NCBI GenBank assembly: GCA_049296795.1
Contig: JBAQTC010000007.1
Location: forward strand, 62,001-126,000
Source: CAXNKH01 sp049296795
GTDB lineage: Bacteria > Pseudomonadota > Gammaproteobacteria > Burkholderiales > Burkholderiaceae_C
DNA: 64,000 bases
Reading direction: 5' to 3'
A model generated the notes under the pieces. That model was not told the DNA's origin. It saw only the letters and a program-made list of their open reading frames with translations, and did not search any database. A program made the position numbers and the translations under genes. Each line of letters starts with the position of its first letter. Within the stretch, counting starts at the first letter, position 1. Shown here piece after piece: positions 60,535-64,000 of this stretch.

Positions 60535-61320
60535 TTAATCCTTGGGCCGGAATGTGATCACCAAGGTGGTCGGAACGCGTCCGTCAGTATCGCGGGGCAG
60601 CACCTCGGTTTTATCCAGCGCTTTGAGCACGGCCTCATCCCAGGACTTCAGGCCGCTGGTCTTGAGCAGCTTGCGTGCGACGATGGTGCCATCAGGCGCA
60701 GTGCGTACCTCAACTTCGGCACTGGGGTTGGTGCTGATGTCTTCAGTGAAAACGATATTGGGCTTGACCCGGGCAATGATGCGGCCTGCGTAACTGGCCG
60801 ACGGCCCCGACGAACGTAGCGCTGAGCCCGTATCGCTGGGCGCGCCAGAGGCACCGGCCAAACCGGTCATGCGTTGGATGTTTTCTTTCATCCGCTTGTC
60901 CTGTTGCTTGGTTTCTTCCTTCTTTTTGTCCTCGGCAGCTTTTTTGTCGAGTTTTTCCTGCAAGCGTTTCTTCTCCAGTTCCAACTTCTTTTCGCGCTCG
61001 AGCTTTTCTTTCGCCTGTTTTTTCTTTTCGCGTTCCAGCGCAATATCGGGGGCCGTGATTTTGGGTTCGACTTTGGGCGGCTCGGGCGGCGTTGGGGCCA
61101 GCACCGGTGGTGCTTCTTCGAGCTTGGGCGCTGCCGCTTGCGGCAGCGCCGACCACAATTCGGCCTCGACCGTCAGTGTGTTCGGTTGCGAGTTCCAGCT
61201 GACGCCCCAGGTTAGTCCGGCCAGCAAAACGATGTGAGCCAGAATGGCCAAGCCCAGTGAGCGCCCCGTGCTTTGCGGCAAGGCGGGTGCAAACTGGAGG
61301 CGATCGACTGTGGCGTTCAT
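60535..61320 (-). CDS. tolA: Cell envelope integrity protein TolA
   Basis: 261 residues. One N-terminal transmembrane helix (LGLAILAHIVLLAGLTWGVS), a long Lys/Glu/Ala coiled coil (LEREKKKQAKEKLEREKKLE onward), and a C-terminal TonB-like domain (GRIIARVKPNIVFTEDIS, AEVEVRTAPDGTIVARKLLK). It links the TolQR motor to the outer membrane. ATG 61320 is used; an upstream ATG adds nine residues. Follows tolR by 23 bases. Confidence 0.93.
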   Translation of the reverse strand: MNATVDRLQFAPALPQSTGRSLGLAILAHIVLLAGLTWGVSWNSQPNTLTVEAELWSALPQAAAPKLEEAPPVLAPTPPEPPKVEPKITAPDIALEREKKKQAKEKLEREKKLELEKKRLQEKLDKKAAEDKKKEETKQQDKRMKENIQRMTGLAGASGAPSDTGSALRSSGPSASYAGRIIARVKPNIVFTEDISTNPSAEVEVRTAPDGTIVARKLLKTSGLKSWDEAVLKALDKTEVLPRDTDGRVPTTLVITFRPKD

Positions 61321-61343
61321 GGCCTCAGATCTCCATCGTGGGT

Positions 61344-61763
61344 TCAATTGGCCAGTTGAACCGACAAGCCGACCCGTGCCACACCGGCCCTTTGCAGGGT
61401 GTCCATGACTTTGACCACGACTTCATATTTGACGCTCTTGTCGGCATTGATGACGACTGCAGAATTTTTCTCGCCTTGTTGGGCTTGGCCCACTTTGCTG
61501 GCGATTTCAACCAGTGCGATTCGCGTGCTTTTGTCGCCCAGTTTCATTTCCAGTGTTTCATCTTTGGCAATGACGATTTGAATCACTTGATCGGGTTGCT
61601 TGGCCGCTTTGCCAATGCTGGGCAAGTCAATCACGCTGGGTGTGATGAGGGGAGCTGTGACCATGAAAATGATGAGCAACACCAGCATCACATCGATGAA
61701 AGGCACCATGTTGATCTCGTTGATGGTGCGCCGGCCGCGACCTCGGCTGACTAAGCTGGCCAT
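61344..61763 (-). CDS. tolR: Tol-Pal system protein TolR
   Basis: 139 residues, ExbD/TolR family. The single transmembrane helix with the proton-pathway Asp is in INEINMVPFIDVMLVLLIIF; the periplasmic part IALVEIASKVGQAQQG and YEVVVKVMDTLQRAGVARVG is typical. It forms the proton-driven motor with TolQ. It starts 3 bases after the tolQ stop. Confidence 0.95.
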   Translation of the reverse strand: MASLVSRGRGRRTINEINMVPFIDVMLVLLIIFMVTAPLITPSVIDLPSIGKAAKQPDQVIQIVIAKDETLEMKLGDKSTRIALVEIASKVGQAQQGEKNSAVVINADKSVKYEVVVKVMDTLQRAGVARVGLSVQLAN

Positions 61764-61766
61764 GGT

Positions 61767-62459
61767 TCAGTGCCCCGAGGTGGACTGTGCGCCCACGGTG
61801 CGTTGCAAGATGTTGGAGAACTCTTCGATGAAGGACTCGAGCTTGATGGCTACCCGGTCAATGTCCCGGGCAAAGCGGTTGTAAGCCACGACGGCCGGAA
61901 TGGCGGCGAACAAGCCGATCGCGGTAGCGACCAGTGCCTCGGCGATGCCGGGAGCAACGCTGGCCAGTGTCACTTGCTGCAGACTGGCCAGTCCTGTGAA
62001 CGCGTGCATGATGCCCCAGACCGTTCCGAACAAGCCAACGTAGGGCGAGACCGAGCCGACCGATGCCAGAAAAGACAAATGGGTTTCGATCACGTCCATC
62101 TCCCGCTGGTAGCTCGCGCGCATGGCGCGGCGCGCCCCATCCATCAAGGTTGCGGCATCCTTGATCTGGCGCTCGCGCAGCTTTTGGTATTCGCGCATGC
62201 CACTGGCAAAAATCCGTTCCATCGGCCCGGCATCACGGCCATTCTTGACGGCTGCGGCGAACAAGTCATTCAAGCTGGTGCCCGACCAAAAATCGCGTTC
62301 GAAATTTTCATTCAGGGACTTGACCCGGTTCAGAGAAAATAATTTTCTAAAAATGGCAGTCCAGCTTGAAACCGAAACCAGGATCAGCAGCAGCATCACC
62401 AGCTGCACCACCAAGCTGGCGTTGAGTACCAAGTGAAGAATCGACATGTTGGGGTTCAT
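61767..62459 (-). CDS. tolQ: Tol-Pal system protein TolQ
   Basis: 230 residues, MotA/ExbB/TolQ family with three transmembrane helices; LSFLASVGSVSPYVGLFGTV, WGIMHAFTGLASLQQVTLAS and GIAEALVATAIGLFAAIPAV hold the conserved channel-lining residues. Overlaps ybgC by 4 bases. tolB, pal and cpoB usually follow tolA, but here an aldehyde dehydrogenase gene does. Confidence 0.95.
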   Translation of the reverse strand: MNPNMSILHLVLNASLVVQLVMLLLILVSVSSWTAIFRKLFSLNRVKSLNENFERDFWSGTSLNDLFAAAVKNGRDAGPMERIFASGMREYQKLRERQIKDAATLMDGARRAMRASYQREMDVIETHLSFLASVGSVSPYVGLFGTVWGIMHAFTGLASLQQVTLASVAPGIAEALVATAIGLFAAIPAVVAYNRFARDIDRVAIKLESFIEEFSNILQRTVGAQSTSGH

Positions 62460-62884
62460 TTCAGGGCTTCCAAGACAGTGGATGGAATTCTCGCAGGTTT
62501 GAAGTTCGACTCAGCGACCCAGCCAACCCGGATTGTGCCCTCACACAAGAGCGGGTTCGGGCCGGGGTTACGAAGTTTGGAAGCGGTCTGGCTGAGTCGC
62601 AGGCCAGCGCGTCCGGCATCGCTCAGCTGGGTGGTCACGATCAATTCATCGTCGAGTCGGGCCGGACTCCGGTAGCGCAGATCGGCCTGGCTCACCACGA
62701 ACATACCGCCCTGGCTTTCCCGCAGCAACTGCTGGTTGATGCCTAGCGAGCGCAACCATTCGCTACGGGCGCGTTCAAAAAATTTCAGGTAGTTGGCGTA
62801 ATAGACGATGCCGCCGGCATCGGTGTCTTCCCAGTACACCCGAACCGGCCAATGAAATACGGTGCCGCTGTGCCGAATCGTCAT
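62456..62884 (-). CDS. ybgC: Acyl-CoA thioesterase YbgC, Tol-Pal associated
   Basis: 142 residues, hotdog fold. VYWEDTDAGGIVYYANYLKF carries the catalytic Asp and Tyr; FERARSEWLRSLGINQQLL follows. YbgC hydrolyses acyl-CoA and is encoded with tolQRA in most proteobacteria. It overlaps tolQ and the upstream aminotransferase gene by 4 bases each. Confidence 0.95.
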   Translation of the reverse strand: MTIRHSGTVFHWPVRVYWEDTDAGGIVYYANYLKFFERARSEWLRSLGINQQLLRESQGGMFVVSQADLRYRSPARLDDELIVTTQLSDAGRAGLRLSQTASKLRNPGPNPLLCEGTIRVGWVAESNFKPARIPSTVLEALK

Positions 62885-64000
62885 GACAAAAGCTGGCGCA
62901 GCCGAGCCACTGCCAGTTGCAGCTGAGCCATCGAATTGGCGGTGGAAAATCGGATGAAATGCTGGGTTTGTGCGCTGCCAAAATCGCGTCCGGGCGTGAC
63001 GGCCACATGGGCGTTTTGCAGCAGTTCAAAAGCGAAGTCCCAGCTGCCTTTGATCTCGCGCCCGAGCTTGGCGCTCAGTTTGGCGCAAGCTGCAGAGCAG
63101 TCGGCCCAAGCGTAAAAAGCCCCATCGGGCATGACCGGAACGTCCAAGCCAAGGTCTTTCAGTGCGGGAATGAAGTAGTCGCGCCGGGCTTTGAATTCGG
63201 CGCGGCGCAACTCGTATTCGGCCAGCGACTTGGGTTCGAAACAAGCCAGGGCTGCGTGTTGGGCCACCGTGCTGGGACAAATGAACAGGTTTTGCGCGAG
63301 TCGTTCGATCACCGGCACCAGGTTTTCGGGTACGACTAACCAGCCCAGGCGCCAGCCCGTCATGCTGAAGTATTTGCTGAAACTGTTGATGCTGATGATG
63401 TTGTCGTCCAACGCCAAAGCGGTTTGACCGTAGCGCTCATCAAAGCTCAGTCCCAGATAAATCTCATCGACCAGGGTGATGCCGCCGCGCTTTTGCACCA
63501 ATTGATGGATGCGCTCCATTTCCTTGGGGTCTATTGAGGTTCCGGTCGGGTTGGAGGGCGAGGCCAGCAAGACACCACGGGTTTGCTCTGGACGGGTGCT
63601 GTTAGCGCTGTGCCAGGCCTGTTCAACTTTGTCGGCACTGAGCTGAAAACGCTCGGCGGCCGAGGTCTCGAGCAAAACAGCGCGACCTTCGGCGGCACTG
63701 ACAAAGTGTCGATTGCAAGGGTAGCTCGGATCCGGCATCAGAATCTCATCGCCCGCTTCGATCAAGGCCAGGCAGGCTAATTGCAGCGCGGCGGACGCGC
63801 CCGCAGTGACCACAATCCGATTGGCTGGCACACTAAGCCCAAAGCGTTGGCCATACCAGTGGCTGATGCGCTCCCTCAAGGCGGGCAGGCCGGTGGCTGC
63901 CGTGTATTGGGTAGCGCCATCGTGCAGCGCTTTGGCTGCAGCATCGACTACCAGTGCCGGCGCTGTGAAGTCGGGCTCGCCAATGTTGAGAAACAGCATG
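62881..64000 (-). CDS. PLP-dependent aminotransferase (class I/II), N-terminus cut off
   Basis: At least 372 residues; the first few tens of codons lie beyond the right edge. LFLNIGEPDFTAPALVVDAA, TAATGLPALRERISHWYGQR, NPTGTSIDPKEMERIHQLV and the PLP lysine in INSFSKYFSMTGWRLGWLVV are conserved in fold-type-I aspartate-aminotransferase relatives. Amino-acid substrate not determined. Translationally coupled to ybgC. Confidence 0.9.
   Translation of the reverse strand, partial: MLFLNIGEPDFTAPALVVDAAAKALHDGATQYTAATGLPALRERISHWYGQRFGLSVPANRIVVTAGASAALQLACLALIEAGDEILMPDPSYPCNRHFVSAAEGRAVLLETSAAERFQLSADKVEQAWHSANSTRPEQTRGVLLASPSNPTGTSIDPKEMERIHQLVQKRGGITLVDEIYLGLSFDERYGQTALALDDNIISINSFSKYFSMTGWRLGWLVVPENLVPVIERLAQNLFICPSTVAQHAALACFEPKSLAEYELRRAEFKARRDYFIPALKDLGLDVPVMPDGAFYAWADCSAACAKLSAKLGREIKGSWDFAFELLQNAHVAVTPGRDFGSAQTQHFIRFSTANSMAQLQLAVARLRQLLS

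Noticed and set aside
60535..62459. ExbB-ExbD-TonB system instead of TolQRA
   Set aside because: ybgC upstream, the long TolA coiled coil and TolQ-type motifs fit Tol-Pal; no siderophore receptor is near.

Overview
The window looks like the chromosome of a betaproteobacterium of the order Burkholderiales, most like the Comamonadaceae. This rests on four genes for Bug-family (tripartite tricarboxylate) periplasmic receptors without their membrane partners, GC-rich codon use, dense compact operons, many aromatic- and organic-acid-catabolism genes, and several families of dispersed palindromic intergenic repeats. Species cannot be named from sequence alone.

Layout. 1-0.84 kb: remnant of an amidase gene with an internal deletion. 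0.9-7.8 kb: an operon for a complete branched-chain-type ABC importer (receptor, LivH, LivM, LivG, LivF) interleaved with aroE, a LigI-like amidohydrolase and aroQ, which reads as uptake and breakdown of quinate/shikimate-type compounds. 8.0-16.3 kb: FrnE-like oxidoreductase, MFS transporter, infA, gcvH, ETF-ubiquinone oxidoreductase, SDR, thioesterase, two carboxymuconolactone-decarboxylase-family proteins and a two-subunit CoA-transferase. 16.3-18.7 kb: a repeat element, a Bug receptor and a 4,5-dihydroxyphthalate-decarboxylase-like protein.

18.9-28.7 kb: a genomic island of about 9.8 kb inserted in the 3' end of a tRNA-Gly(CCC) gene. It has a P4-type integrase next to the tRNA, AlpA-like regulator, CHC2 primase-like protein, RepA-like AAA helicase, DUF5681 protein, and a six-gene cargo operon: two 76-residue two-helix membrane proteins that look paralogous, an M23 peptidase, a bactofilin, a RodZ-like protein and a small AraC-type HTH protein. 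A lone barstar homolog lies near the far end. A damaged copy of the tRNA end is found at 18.9 kb, and ATACCA-type candidate integrase arm sites occur at both ends. The morphogenesis-type cargo is the most unusual thing in the window.

28.9-32.8 kb: ring-hydroxylating dioxygenase alpha and beta subunits, Bug receptor, membrane protein, winged-helix regulator. 32.9-40.5 kb: gabD-like dehydrogenase, alaS, acyltransferase, a Bacillus-Tgl-like transglutaminase homolog, CaiB-type CoA-transferase. 40.5-48.8 kb: Bug receptors, enoyl-CoA hydratase, serine-glyoxylate-type aminotransferase, a divergent GntR regulator with twin operators, and a 1024-residue GlcD/GlcF-type fusion. 48.8-50.0 kb: 1.2 kb of non-coding repeats. 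50.0-58.9 kb: RluA-type pseudouridine synthase, trmB, gluQ, FAD amine oxidase, pirin, flavodoxin-like protein and dnaE. 59.0-64.0 kb: piperideine-6-carboxylate-type dehydrogenase, tolA-tolR-tolQ-ybgC and an aminotransferase cut by the right edge.

At least five families of non-coding hairpin or tandem repeats (at 6.4, 7.8, 13.2, 16.3, 18.7, 48.8-50.0 and 54.3 kb) sit in intergenic gaps. One of them ends exactly on the stop codons of two unrelated genes.
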